The position numbers and the translations under genes are program-made. DNA of 64,000 nt from CBDCFL01 sp965216135 (lineage in GTDB: Bacteria; Pseudomonadota; Alphaproteobacteria; Rhodobacterales; Rhodobacteraceae), in NCBI GenBank assembly GCA_965216135.1, contig CBDCFL010000020.1, positions 186,001 to 250,000 of the forward strand, written 5' to 3'. How positions within the stretch are numbered: position 1 is the first letter of the stretch; every line of letters begins with the position of its first letter. The notes beneath the pieces were generated by a model. It made no database searches. It was not told the origin of the DNA and saw only the letters and a list, made by a program, of their open reading frames with translations. Of the stretch, positions 19,619 through 29,393 are shown in pieces.

Positions 19619-20158
19619 TCATGACTGCCGCTTGCGTGCCAGCGACCACAGCCAGACCACCAGCCAGACCAAAAGCGGCGCCACTGCAATCGGCAATAGC
19701 CCCTGCTTGACCAGGCTCAGCGTGGAACTGAGGTTGACCAGCCCGTCAGATAGGTCCGGAAACTGCCGCGCCATCAGGAACAATGTCACGTTTTCCATGT
19801 AGTCGCCCAATCCCCCAAGCAACGGCAACAGCGCCAGCCAACGCGGTCCGCGTCCCCGCCACACGAGCATCGTCAGCGCCGCCGCGATCAGCGAATAGAG
19901 CGCGGGATTGAACAGGTCCAGAAACTACACCCGCGCGTTCAGCGCCACTCCCTTCGGCTCGTAGCTGCCCAGCACCTCCATCACGCGGGCTTTGTCATAA
20001 CCTGGCTCGAAATCGAGAATGGAATAGCCACTGGTCATATCGCTCAGTTGGTTCACCGTCAAGATGATCAGCCCAAAGACGGTCGCATAAAGCACCAGCA
20101 ACACGGCCATCCCGCGCCAGGTAGCCAGACGTCCAATGACATTCAAAAGCCCCGACAT
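19619..20158 (-). pseudogene. four-helix membrane protein with an internal amber codon
   Basis: The N-terminal part starts MSGLLNVIGRLATWRGMAVLLVLYATVFG and includes SGYSILDFEPGYD, which is conserved in small alphaproteobacterial membrane proteins. A TAG at 19925-19927 follows ALNARV. The same frame continues FLDLFNPALYSLIAAALTMLVW, then LLPLLGGLGDYMENVTLFLMA and a last helix ending RKRQS. Four hydrophobic helices are predicted in about 179 codons. The function is unknown. It lies opposite to and between the two halves of the nitrile hydratase locus. Confidence 0.7.
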
Positions 20159-20270
20159 GGGTTGCCTCCTAAACTGACACAAGTGTCACTTTCACTCTGG
20201 CTATGCCACAGACCGACGACCAGTTCAAGACCATCGCCCGGCATTTACATCCGCCCCGATAGCCCCAAGA

Positions 20271-20933
20271 ATGGCCCACATGGACACCATTCACGATCTC
20301 GGCGGCAAACAGGGATTTGGCCCAATCCCGGTCAAAACCGGCGACGCGCCGTTCACGCATGATTGGGAACGCCGGATGTGGGGCCTTGCCCGCGCTGGGA
20401 TCGCCCACGACATCACCATCGACTGGTTCCGCCATGGTATCGAACGGATGGTCCCTGCCGATTACCTGACATTTGCCTATTTCAACAAATGGGCGACCAA
20501 TTACCTGATGCTGATCATCGACAACGGTGCGGTCACGATGGACGAAGCGCTGTCCGGCCATGTGGACAAACCCGACACCGCCGCCGGTCCGCTGTCGCTG
20601 GCCGAAGTCCTGGAAAAAAACCGGGACGGCCATGCCAGCTTTGCGCTCGACACTGGCACCGCACCGGCCTACGCAACCGGCGATGCGGTGACCACCAGAT
20701 CGCACGGCACAGCCGGTCACTCCCGCCTGCCCGCCTATGCGCGCGGCGCAACCGGCACAATCAACACCTGGCACGGCGCCCACGCCCTGCCCGATCAGGG
20801 CGCCAAAGGCATCCATAAGGGTGACCACCTTTACACCGTCGAGTTTGCCGCCACGGACCTTTGGGGCGAGCGCGCAAATGCGCGCGACACCGTGACCCTT
20901 GAGCTTTGGGAAAGCTACTTTGTTCGCCCCTGA
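20271..20933 (+). CDS. nthB: nitrile hydratase subunit beta
   Basis: Partner of NthA. The N-terminal MDTIHDLGGKQGFGPI and the C-terminal domain HKGDHLYTVEFAATDLWGE and ELWESYF are characteristic. At 220 residues it is of normal length. Either ATG (20271 or 20280) could be the start; the second gives the conserved MDTIHDLGG N-terminus. It is separated from nthA and the amidase by about 6.6 kb, mostly IS630 and IS21/IS1182. Confidence 0.9.
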   Translation: MAHMDTIHDLGGKQGFGPIPVKTGDAPFTHDWERRMWGLARAGIAHDITIDWFRHGIERMVPADYLTFAYFNKWATNYLMLIIDNGAVTMDEALSGHVDKPDTAAGPLSLAEVLEKNRDGHASFALDTGTAPAYATGDAVTTRSHGTAGHSRLPAYARGATGTINTWHGAHALPDQGAKGIHKGDHLYTVEFAATDLWGERANARDTVTLELWESYFVRP

Positions 20934-21113
20934 TGATCCGCTAAATCCGCCGAACCCGGTCTTCGACGAACCCTGGCAGGCTCAGGTGCTGGCAATGGCC
21001 GATACGCTGATCCAATCCGGCCAGCTTTCGGCGCAGGACTGGGCCAGCGCGCTCGGCTCACACCTCAAAGCAGCCGAAGCGGTCGGTAACCGCGATACTG
21101 CGGAGACCTATTA

Positions 21114-22274
21114 TACCAACGGCCCTAGTCGTTGACCGTTTTGGCCCATTGTCTGGTAGTGATTGACGTGATTGCGGTTTTGTCGTTTGCAAAGAAGTTC
21201 CATGCTTCGCAACACCTGTCGACGATCTGCTCATAATTGTCGAAGACGGATATGGCGAGCTTGTTGGCACGCAGATAAGCCCACACATTTTCCATCGGGT
21301 TGAGTTCAGGGGAATAGGGCGGGAGTTTGAGCAGGGTGATGTTGTCGGGTACCTCCAGCTCTGCCGAACCGTGCCAGCCAGCGCCATCCAGAATGAGAAG
21401 GGCATGTGCGCCCGATGCGACGGTTTTAGCGATCTCGGCGAGATGCGCGCTCATGGCCTGTGTGTCGGCATGTGGCATGATCAGAGCGGCCGCTTCAGCC
21501 CGTTCCGGGCAGACGGCGCCGAAAATGTAGCTCCAGATATAGCGGGTGTCGCGCGGGGCACGGGGGCGTGTTCCACGCTCGGCCCAGATACGGGTGAGCG
21601 TGCCCTGCTGGCCAACCCGCGCTTCATCCTGAAACCATATCTCCAGGGGCTTGCTGCGGGCTGTTTCCGGCAAGGCTGCTTCTACCTCTGCGGCGAAGTT
21701 TTTTTAAAAGCCTCCTGTGCATCCGGGTCGGATTTCGGATGCTGCGGGCGCGCCGACAGACGCCGAAAGCCCAGGCTTGCCAATTGTTTGCCAACAGTTC
21801 GCTCATGCATGGTGACGCCGAAGCGCTCTTCGATCTTGCGTTTCAGATCAATGCGCCGCCAGCGCACAACCCCATCGGTTTCGGGGTCGGGACCCGCCCG
21901 AACCATTTCCGCCAACTCCTCCTTCTGTGCCGCGCTCAGCAGACAGGGTGGATCCGGCGGGCGACGGTTGAACAGGCCCGACACGCCCTCCGCATTGTAA
22001 CGGTGGGCCCAATCCCGCAGCGTCTGCCGATCCATGCCGCAGTTTTCTGCCGCCGTCTTGCGGTCAACCCCATCCAGAACCAGGGCAATCGCCAACATCC
22101 GTCGCGCCGCTTTCCCATCCCGGCACCGCGCCGCTTCCTGGCGAAGCTCGCCTGCGGACTTGTCTTTGCGCGTAATCCTTACTGCCATCAAAGCCTCCCT
22201 TGCCTTGATGCCACTGAATCAGATCACGCCGCTCGTGGGAATCCCCTTGAGTCAAATCTGGGGGCCGTTGGTAT
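21114..22274 (-). mobile_element. IS630-family element, subtype A2, copy 1
   Basis: 1161 bp, flanked by TA (21112-21113 and 22275-22276). Ends are TACCAACGGCCC and the complement of GGGGGCCGTTGGTA. It is nearly identical to the copies at 22691 and 53669, so all three moved recently. Confidence 0.92.
21125..22191 (-). CDS. IS630-family transposase in two frames joined by probable -1 frameshifting (copy 1)
   Basis: OrfA (22191 to 21682) has the helix-turn-helix GMDRQTLRDWAHRYNAEG and ends AFKKTSPQR. The downstream frame (read through the slip, stop 21125) has DEARVGQ, ILDGAGWHGSAELEV and SPELNPMENVWAYLR. The junction on the minus strand is GCTTTTAAAAAAACTTCGCC: seven A. A -1 slip there yields AFKKNFAAEVEA, matching the continuous sequence of the subtype A1 transposase. 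Programmed -1 frameshifting is known in IS630 relatives. All three copies keep the seven A. Confidence 0.85.
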
Positions 22275-22424
22275 TATCTCGCAGCATTAGGCGCGCTTGA
22301 AAATCGCTGCGCAGGGCTTGGCCTGGATGCGGCAGACCTGACCCGTCGCCAAACGCAGTGGCGCCAAGCCTATCAAAACACGCCGCACGGTCAGCCCGTT
22401 ACGCTTGATCCGGCCAAACGGTGA

Positions 22425-22688
22425 CCTGATGCCGCCAGGACAGGGCCCGCTAAAGGACGCCATACGGTAGTTGATTTCCGCCCCGACGCTTTGTCGATCT
22501 GTCTTGTTGCCCAATTCGCAACACTGCCCCAAAGTTGCAGGGATATCCGCCTTGGTTTTTGCAATTCACATGAACTGACCCGAATTAATTGTGCATATAT
22601 CGCGCACCGGGCTATAAGCCAAAGCCCTATCGGCGCAATGTGGGAACTTAATTTGATTCATTCATTCCACCCAGAAATGCGCGCTGTC
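22425..22688. other. non-coding gap between the accessory gene and IS630 copy 2
   Basis: 264 bp with no gene-like frame. It should hold the promoter for the downstream membrane protein, now separated from it by IS630. Confidence 0.35.
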
Positions 22689-22690
22689 TA

Positions 22691-23851
22691 ATACCAACGG
22701 CCCTAGTCGTTGACCGTTTTGGCCCATTGTCTGGTAGTGATTGACGTGATTGCGGTTTTGTCGTTTGCAAAGAAGTTCCATGCTTCGCAACACCTGTCGA
22801 CGATCTGCTCATAATTGTCGAAGACGGATATGGCGAGCTTGTTGGCACGCAGATAAGCCCACACATTTTCCATCGGGTTGAGTTCAGGGGAATAGGGCGG
22901 GAGTTTGAGCAGGGTGATGTTGTCGGGTACCTCCAGCTCTGCCGAACCGTGCCAGCCAGCGCCATCCAGAATGAGAAGGGCATGTGCGCCCGATGCGACG
23001 GTTTTAGCGATCTCGGCGAGATGCGCGCTCATGGCCTGTGTGTCGGCATGTGGCATGATCAGAGCGGCCGCTTCAGCCCGTTCCGGGCAGACGGTGCCGA
23101 AAATGTAGCTCCAGATATAGCGGGTGTCGCGCGGGGCACGGGGGCGTGTTCCACGCTCGGCCCAGATACGGGTGAGCGTGCCCTGCTGGCCAACCCGCGC
23201 TTCATCCTGAAACCATATCTCCAGGGGCTTGCTGCGGGCTGTTTCCGGCAAGGCTGCTTCTACCTCTGCGGCGAAGTTTTTTTAAAAGCCTCCTGTGCAT
23301 CCGGGTCGGATTTCGGATGCTGCGGGCGCGCCGACAGACGCCGAAAGCCCAGGCTTGCCAATTGTTTGCCAACAGTTCGCTCATGCATGGTGACGCCGAA
23401 GCGCTCTTCGATCTTGCGTTTCAGATCAATGCGCCGCCAGCGCACAACCCCATCGGTTTCGGGGTCGGGACCCGCCCGAACCATTTCCGCCAACTCCTCC
23501 TTCTGTGCCGCGCTCAGCAGACAGGGTGGATCCGGCGGGCGACGGTTGAACAGGCCCGACACGCCCTCCGCATTGTAACGGTGGGCCCAATCCCGCAGCG
23601 TCTGCCGATCCATGCCGCAGTTTTCTGCCGCCGTCTTGCGGTCAACCCCATCCAGAACCAGGGCAATCGCCAACATCCGTCGCGCCGCTTTCCCATCCCG
23701 GCACCGCGCCGCTTCCTGGCGAAGCTCGCCTGCGGACTTGTCTTTGCGCGTAATCCTTACTGCCATCAAAGCCTCCCTTGCCTTGATGCCACTGAATCAG
23801 ATCACGCCGCTCGTGGGAATCCCCTTGAGTCAAATCTGGGGGCCGTTGGTA
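22691..23851 (-). mobile_element. IS630-family element, subtype A2, copy 2
   Basis: 1161 bp with TA on both sides (22689-22690 and 23852-23853). It lies immediately before the start codon of the flippase-like gene, so it replaces that gene's native leader. Confidence 0.92.
22703..23769 (-). CDS. IS630-family transposase in two frames (copy 2)
   Basis: Same two-frame arrangement as the copy at 21125, with orfA 23769-23260 and the downstream frame ending at 22703. The seven-A slip site is conserved. One silent-looking difference from copy 1 is visible (GGCGCCG versus GGTGCCG near 23093). Confidence 0.85.
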
Positions 23852-23857
23852 TAAGCT

Positions 23858-24841
23858 ATGCAACGCGTTTTGAACACACGCGCGGGAATCTGGTCGACTG
23901 CTCTTTTGTTGGCCGCCTTCCTTACAATTGTTCTGCTGACGATTCTGGCCACGGGTTGGGCCGAAATCGGCGCTGCGTTTGCACGGATAAAGCTTTGGCA
24001 CCTGGCCGTGCTGATAGGTTTGTCAATCATTAATTACGGGTCGCGCGCATTACGTTGGCGCCTGATGACGCAGGCCGTTGGTCTGCCGACTGCCTTCCTT
24101 CAGGACATGCGTCACTACACCGCCGGCCTCGCGCTGATGGCCACACCCGGCAGGCTCGGCGAATTCGTCCGCCTGCGTTGGCTGTCCAAAGAAACCGGCG
24201 AGCCGTTCGAGCGCACCGCGCCTGTGGCCTATGCGGATCGGGCGCTGGACCTTGCAACTGTTCCCATCCTGATTGCGCTGGCCGCCGCGCTATCGGCTCT
24301 GGGCACTAATCTGGTTTGGGTGCTGGTCGCGGTATCGCTCGCGCTGGCCTGGATCGCGACGAACGCCCGCCTGTTGCGGTGGATCATCACGTGGGCCTGG
24401 CGCACAATCGGGCGTTGGCCGCGCATGTTCGTTCGCCTGCGCCGCCTCGCGGCGTCGATCGGCATATTCACACGCCCATCAATCGCGCTGCCGGCCTTGC
24501 TGCTGGGCGCGTTTGGCTGGTTTTGCGAAGGCCTGTCATTCGGGCTGCTGCTTGGCTGGCTGGGCGCACCCGTGCCGATCTGGACCGCCGTTGCCATATT
24601 TCTGGCGGCCATGACCTCAGGCGCGCTGGCGGGTATGCCCGGTGGACTGGGCGGCGCAGAGGCGGCGATGGTGGCGCTGTTACTGCTGGTCGATGTCCCG
24701 ATTGACATTGCAATTGCTGCAACCGCGGTCATCCGTGTTACGACTATGTGGTTTGCAATTCTGGTCGGCGCATTGGTTTTTCCGTTCGCTGAAGGCATAT
24801 CCGTCAGGGCGCATGCCAGGGATATGGAGACAGACAAATGA
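23858..24841 (+). CDS. lysylphosphatidylglycerol-synthase-type transmembrane (flippase-like) protein
   Basis: A 327-residue integral membrane protein with about seven to eight helices, of the LPG_synthase_TM / UPF0104 family. Conserved blocks visible: NYGSRALRWRLMTQAVG, GLALMATPGRLGEFVRLRWL, APVAYADRALDL and a late GALAGMPGGLGGAEAAMVALL. Family members flip or otherwise handle lipid-linked substrates. It overlaps the next gene by ATGA, so it is coupled to the GT87 glycosyltransferase. IS630 sits 4 bp upstream of the ATG, so no native ribosome-binding site is visible. Confidence 0.85.
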   Translation: MQRVLNTRAGIWSTALLLAAFLTIVLLTILATGWAEIGAAFARIKLWHLAVLIGLSIINYGSRALRWRLMTQAVGLPTAFLQDMRHYTAGLALMATPGRLGEFVRLRWLSKETGEPFERTAPVAYADRALDLATVPILIALAAALSALGTNLVWVLVAVSLALAWIATNARLLRWIITWAWRTIGRWPRMFVRLRRLAASIGIFTRPSIALPALLLGAFGWFCEGLSFGLLLGWLGAPVPIWTAVAIFLAAMTSGALAGMPGGLGGAEAAMVALLLLVDVPIDIAIAATAVIRVTTMWFAILVGALVFPFAEGISVRAHARDMETDK

Positions 24842-25728
24842 TGACACCTGCCCTGAACCGCTTCAACACGCCATTGCGGGCGCTATTCTGGCTTTCCCTG
24901 CTTGGCATTCTCGCCGGCAGCATCGCGGGCGTTCTGATCGAGCGCGATATACGTGGTGATTTTGGCAACTTTTATGTAGCTGGACAAAAGGCGCTCTTTG
25001 GCGAGACCGAGGAGCTTTACGATAATTTCGCACTTGTTCAAGGTAAGAAACCGTTCAGCTATATGGCGTTTTTAAGTGCGCCGATCACCAGTTATCTCTA
25101 TGTACCTCTGGCAATATTTGAGCCGCATTTCGCTGCGATCCTGTTCAAGGCGGCAGGGACGATCTGCCTCTGGCTGGGTCTATTTTTGCTATACCTCACC
25201 TGCGAAATATGATTACCGATCCCAGCTGGTATTTGCCATTTAAGGCGCTTTTTACGTTCTCCGCTCTGCTTTTCCAGCCGTTTTGGTCCTTCTATCAGGT
25301 TAGCGGTCAGACAACACCAATGGTATTTTTGCTGTTGGTTTTGGCGTTGGTCTTGCGCCACCGCAATCATGCCGTCGGCCCGGCGATTTGCTTGGTCGCT
25401 GTCGCCGCAATAAAGGGGGTTATCGCGCCGGGCTTACTTTTTCTGCTTGTTGTGTCTGAACGAAAATTCAGAATTTCGTTACTCGCATGGACGGTTTTCG
25501 CGGCGCTTTTTTCTCTGCCGTTGATGGGGATTCCGCTGCACGTGGAGCTGGCCACCGATATTCTCCGTAACAGTACCGAGATGAAACCTTCGTATAACAA
25601 CAGCAATCTTTTCACATTTCTTGAACCATTCTTGATCTCTGCGGAAAAAATTCAAGCCAGGGACTTGATGCCCTTTCACATCAGAATGCTTACGACTTTT
25701 CTTCGGTTGGCAGTCGTCGCTGGGCTAG

Positions 25729-27314
25729 CAGTGTGTCGGACTTGCGCGTTGGATTTCGGTGTTGAGTGATTTCGCTGTCGTCTGTCAGAGGCGCGATCGA
25801 AGTTCGGCGAAACCGCGAGGATTTGTTCGGACGGAGCGATGGGGCGGCGGATCTCCGAGGCTTCTGGGCTGTGGCCGGGCTTTTGGATCGGCCTGTCGGG
25901 CCAACAGCGCCGTCACACGGCCATCTCCAGCTTGAGCTTGTGCAGGCGCTTGCAGTTGTAGGCCAGCGCCACCAAGTCCCACTCGCCGGCCACCTTGTCG
26001 AGGCCGCGCAGCGAGAAGCCGGTGAAGCCGAGCACCGCCTTGATGATGCCGAAGACCGGCTCGACGGTCTGCTGGCGCAGCCGGTACAGCGCACGGCCTT
26101 CCTCGCTGTCGAGCTTGGCGGCCATGACTTTGAGCCATTCGGCCTTGGGTTTCTTCACCGGCACCTCGGTCTTGGCCGGGCGGAAGTCGTAGCGCCGCCG
26201 ACGGCCCGACGACCCGGTCGCCACCAGAGCCTCAATGTCGCTCTCGGCAAGCGCCGCGACCTCGTCGCCGTTGGCATAGCCGTTGTCCGCCAGCACCGTC
26301 GCGGGCCGGCCGAGAACGGCCGGGATCGCCGCGATGTCCGCCACCAGCTCATTGCGGTCGCTGGCGCAGTTGGTGACCCGGGTGCCCACGATCAGCTGAG
26401 AGCCCCCGGCATCCACCACGGCTTGAGCGTTATAGGCCTGGCGGTACTCGTGCTGCTTGCTCTTGCGCATCAGCCGGCTGTCCGGATCGCTCAGATTGCT
26501 CTGCTCGTCGGCGCGCGGCGTCTCGTCGGGCGGCTTCGGGTGCTTGCCCTTGGCCCGGCCGGTGCGCGTCTCGCGCGCCGCCACCTTGGCCTCGTAGTCC
26601 GCCCGCTCGGCCTCGGCGCGCGCCTTGGCCCGAGCCTCGAGGCGCCGACGCGCCGCATCCAGCCGATCGCACAAGGCCTCCCTGCGTGCGATCTCCTTGG
26701 GCAGCGCCTGGGGGTCGTCCTCACCCTCGCCGTCGGCCGCCGCGGCACGCTCCATCAGATCCGCGATGTCCAGCTTGAGCTGATCGATCAGCTCGCCCGC
26801 CCGCTCATAAGTCACCGAACGGTGCTTGCTCGCAGAGGCCTCGAACTTGCTGCCGTCGACGCTGACAAGCCCGACCTTGACAAGCTTCAACTCCTTGGCC
26901 AGCAGCAGAACCTGCAGGAAACTCTCGCCAAACGCCGCCAGGTTGTCGCGCCGAAAGGTCGCGATCGTGTCATGGTCGGGATGGACATTGGCGGCCACGA
27001 AGCGCACCCCGATATCGCGGTGCGTCGCGCGCTCGATCCGCCGGCTCGAGAAGATCCCGTTGGCATAGCAATAGATCAACAGCGCCAGCATCATCCGAGG
27101 GTGATACTGCGCCGAGCCGGTGCCACGATGGTTGACCTTGAAGGCGCTCATCTCGACCCGCTCGACCGCCTCGATCACGAAGTGCGCCAGATCATCCTCC
27201 GGGATCCAGTCCCGAAGATCGGGCGGAAGCAGAAACGCCTGGTTCCGCTCGCAGTCGATAAATTTGCTCATGGCGAGATTCTAACCGAAAATCTCCCCAA
27301 AGTCCGACACACTG
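25729..27314 (-). mobile_element. IS1182-family element, copy 2 (different subtype)
   Basis: 1586 bp with inverted ends CAGTGTGTCGGACTT (25729) and its complement ending 27314. CTAG flanks both sides (25725-25728 and 27315-27318), a palindromic 4-bp target as favoured by IS1182. It is inserted in the GT87 gene. Confidence 0.92.
25913..27271 (-). CDS. IS1182-family transposase, intact
   Basis: A 452-residue transposase in one frame. Starts MSKFIDCERNQAFLLPPDLRDWI. The DDE domain is visible at VSVDGSKFEASASKHRS and VLADNGYANGDEV, with the glutamate in TVEPVFGIIKAVLGF. The middle is a long charged, coiled-coil-like insert (RRRLEARAKARAEAERADYEAK). It appears functional. Confidence 0.92.
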   Translation of the reverse strand: MSKFIDCERNQAFLLPPDLRDWIPEDDLAHFVIEAVERVEMSAFKVNHRGTGSAQYHPRMMLALLIYCYANGIFSSRRIERATHRDIGVRFVAANVHPDHDTIATFRRDNLAAFGESFLQVLLLAKELKLVKVGLVSVDGSKFEASASKHRSVTYERAGELIDQLKLDIADLMERAAAADGEGEDDPQALPKEIARREALCDRLDAARRRLEARAKARAEAERADYEAKVAARETRTGRAKGKHPKPPDETPRADEQSNLSDPDSRLMRKSKQHEYRQAYNAQAVVDAGGSQLIVGTRVTNCASDRNELVADIAAIPAVLGRPATVLADNGYANGDEVAALAESDIEALVATGSSGRRRRYDFRPAKTEVPVKKPKAEWLKVMAAKLDSEEGRALYRLRQQTVEPVFGIIKAVLGFTGFSLRGLDKVAGEWDLVALAYNCKRLHKLKLEMAV

Positions 27315-27933
27315 CTAGTGTGGCTTTTTGTAAGAATGCGGGGAATGGGCGCCGGAGACACCGCACGCCGGCATTTCGCGATGGTGCTGGCCATGATCAT
27401 CCCGCTAGTAATGTCACCCGTCGTCTGGGGCCATTACCTGAGCTTCTTCTTTGTCCCTGTGGCAATGCTTTTGGCTTTCGCGCCGACTTTTCCAAGACCT
27501 GCGTGGGTCTTAACAGGGTTGATGATATTCACTTCAATGTTTCAGAATTATTTTTTCATTGGCAAATATCATTTTTTGTATGAATTCGACAGTCAACTCG
27601 AAATTGCGATCTTTGCGGCTATCCGAAGTGTACCGATGGCGCTGGTGGTGCTGATCATGTTCGTTTACTGGCAGCAATTCCTTGCGGTTTATCGACAATT
27701 CCCGCAATGAACCTAAGCCCGTCGTTCAAAGAATTCGATTGTGAAGCGACGCGAGAATATGGGCAAAGGGTGCTCGTAATGGACGGCTGAGCAAAGACTT
27801 CCTGATTATCCGACGATGCGCATTCGAAAGCTGCGATGCCTGATCGCCTACCGAAGGCGGTAACGGCTCTTTTTTGGTAATGCTCGCCCGGGTCAGAAAG
27901 ATACGCGTTCACCGCATCGATATCATCACTCAG

Positions 27934-28715
27934 TTATTTCAGCATCGCCGCCTGAACCATTTCACTGGGCAATGCCTTGAAAGGCTGCAACTGCGGCATG
28001 GCATTGCTGAAACTGTTGGCCAGGCGGTAAGAAAGTTTCGGCGCGAATTGATTGAGCCGAAGCAGATAATCCAGCTCCGCCCGCGTCAGGCTGCGATTTA
28101 CCGAAGGGGCATCGACGTCGGCCAGATCGGATTCCTCGACCCCAAGCCAGTCCGCGGCCACCTTGCGCAATTGCGTGCGCCAGCGGTCATAATTTCTGAC
28201 TTCCAGCTCGACATTTTCGCGCGCCAGTATCGCCTCGATCACCGCTCTCACGCTGGCCGGCCGGTGATAGAATTTCAAAAAGAAGTCTTCAGGCCGGTTC
28301 TTGTGTCTGCCCATTTTCGTCGATTGCTGAAAGGACGACGCTGCATGTCCGACCGGATTGCGGATGAACAGCAGGATCCGAAGCCGGTCCAGACCAAGAT
28401 CGTCGCGCCACTGATCCCATTCGTCAAGCGTCTGATCCCTGTCGCGCGCGGCATTATTGAACAAGCCCTCAAAGCTGATCAGCACGTGCAGTTCGCCCGG
28501 TTTTCGCTGCAGGTGCTCGGTCCAGCCCTCGGCATCGATGATCCTGCGGTTGCCGCTTGTAACCTGACCCTTAGCGCCTTTGGTTCGCGCCCCATATGAG
28601 ATTGGATAATGAATGCCGTTGCGCCCAAGCACGGCGATGTTTTTTTTGCAAACAGCGACTGCAGATAGCTCGAGCCGGTTTTGTCATGCCCGATATGCAT
28701 GAGCAGGTCGCCCAT
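27934..28715 (-). pseudogene. sulfotransferase-family protein, frameshifted in an A-run
   Basis: Transfers sulfate from PAPS. The first frame gives MGDLLMHIGHDKTGSSYLQS, the 5'-phosphosulfate-binding loop, at the very N-terminus. The second gives FIRNPVGHAASSFQQSTKMG, the 3'-phosphate-binding segment. Eight A residues (plus strand 28640-28647) separate the frames. Nine would join LFAKKNIAVLGRNGIHYP cleanly, so one A was lost or a -1 slip is needed. The substrate is unknown; it could act on the surface glycan made by neighbouring genes. Confidence 0.75.
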
Positions 28716-28853
28716 CTTTGCTCCTGTACCTGCAAATATTCGCCCGCTTTATGCGCGCAGGCGGCCTGCGGCTGATAAACACCACAAGCGTGATCCAACG
28801 CAAGGGCCGGCTGATCGCCTGCCCTTGGGTTATTTTATGCGATAGACACGCGC

Positions 28854-29250
28854 CTATTTCATCGCCACCGCTTCGATTTCCACCATCAGCTCTGGCAGGG
28901 CCAGCGCGCTGACCCCGATCAGCGATTGCGGCGGTTTGTTGTCGCCCAGATATTCCAGCATCACGTCCATGTTTTCCATCGCCGCGCCAATGTCGGTGAC
29001 GTAGAACTTGATATGCTGGATGTCGGCGCGCTCGAACCCGCCCTTGGCCAGACCGCGTCCAGCGCAGCAAACGCGCGGATCCACTGCGCCCGCAGATCGC
29101 CGGGATGGGCTGCGGAAACGCCGATCGGGCTTTCGGCATCACCTTGCCAGAAAACCTGGGCCCGCGGTGATCAGCATGCGGGTCTGCCCGGTCGCCCCCC
29201 GCTTCACTGCGAAACGCGCAACCGCCGCGGATCGACAGAATACCGGGCCG
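28854..29250 (-). pseudogene. RidA-family remnant with at least two frameshifts
   Basis: RidA-type proteins deaminate reactive enamines. The C-terminal frame gives FERADIQHIKFYVTDIGAAM and ALALPELMVEIEAVAMK, typical of the family. Upstream pieces lie in other frames: AESPIGVSAAHPGDLRAQWI then AFAALDAV, and further up GATGQTRMLITAG. The shifts lie near 29055 and 29155. The start cannot be fixed. Confidence 0.65.
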
Positions 29251-29288
29251 ATGCCCGCTGCACCCGTGCCGCTGCTTTTTCTTTTCGG

Positions 29289-29325
29289 CAAATACTCCGG
29301 GGTTTGGGGCAGCGCCCCAATGGCG
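29289..29325. promoter_or_regulatory. intergenic CAAATACTCC motif with GC hairpin, copy 3
   Basis: CTTTTTCTTTTCGG precedes CAAATACTCC, followed by TTGGGGCAGCGCCCCAA, a perfect stem (TTGGGGC/GCCCCAA). It lies between the RidA remnant and ettA. Confidence 0.4.
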
Positions 29326-29393
29326 CACCATTGCCCTTAACAGAACCGGCATATATGACGCGCCCGGCATCAACTGTTCGACAGGCAAACCAT

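Larger units (their letters stand above)
20920..22424 (+). pseudogene. nitrile hydratase accessory protein, split by IS630
   Basis: This small protein helps load cobalt into nitrile hydratase. The first piece reads PNPVFDEPWQAQVLAMADTL and TLIQSGQLSAQDWASALG, the hallmark of the NHase accessory/beta-like family, up to TAETYY. IS630 then intervenes. After it the frame resumes as LAALGALENRCAGLGLDAAD and ends TLDPAKR at TGA 22422-22424. Removing the element and one TA gives ACC TAT TAT CTC GCA with no shift. It overlaps the nthB end; the start codon (TTG at 20920 or earlier) is uncertain. Interruption probably weakens cobalt loading unless another activator exists. Confidence 0.85.
24838..27710 (+). 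pseudogene. GT87/DUF2029 membrane glycosyltransferase, frameshifted and split by IS1182
   Basis: Pieces: 24838-25212 (GDFGNFYVAGQKALFGETEELYD and two helices), 25209 to about 25728 (SGQTTPMVFLLLVLALVLRHRNH, several helices), and about 27319-27710 (PVVWGHYLSFFFVPVAMLL, final helices). GT87 enzymes transfer sugars from polyprenyl donors. The first shift (LTCEI stop, then ITDPSWYLPFKALF) is a 1-nt indel near 25209. The IS1182 insertion is exactly reversible: removing it and one CTAG gives VAGLVWLFVRMRGMG in frame. It is coupled to the flippase-like gene, suggesting one surface-glycan pathway. Confidence 0.8.

Noticed and set aside
25766..27583. 605-codon plus-strand open frame
   Set aside because: It is the antisense of the IS1182 transposase, has no recognisable domain and shows the low-complexity composition of shadow frames in GC-rich DNA.
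28926..29393. Long N-terminal extension of EttA
   Set aside because: EttA homologues start at MASYQYVYHM; the extension covers the RidA remnant on the opposite strand.
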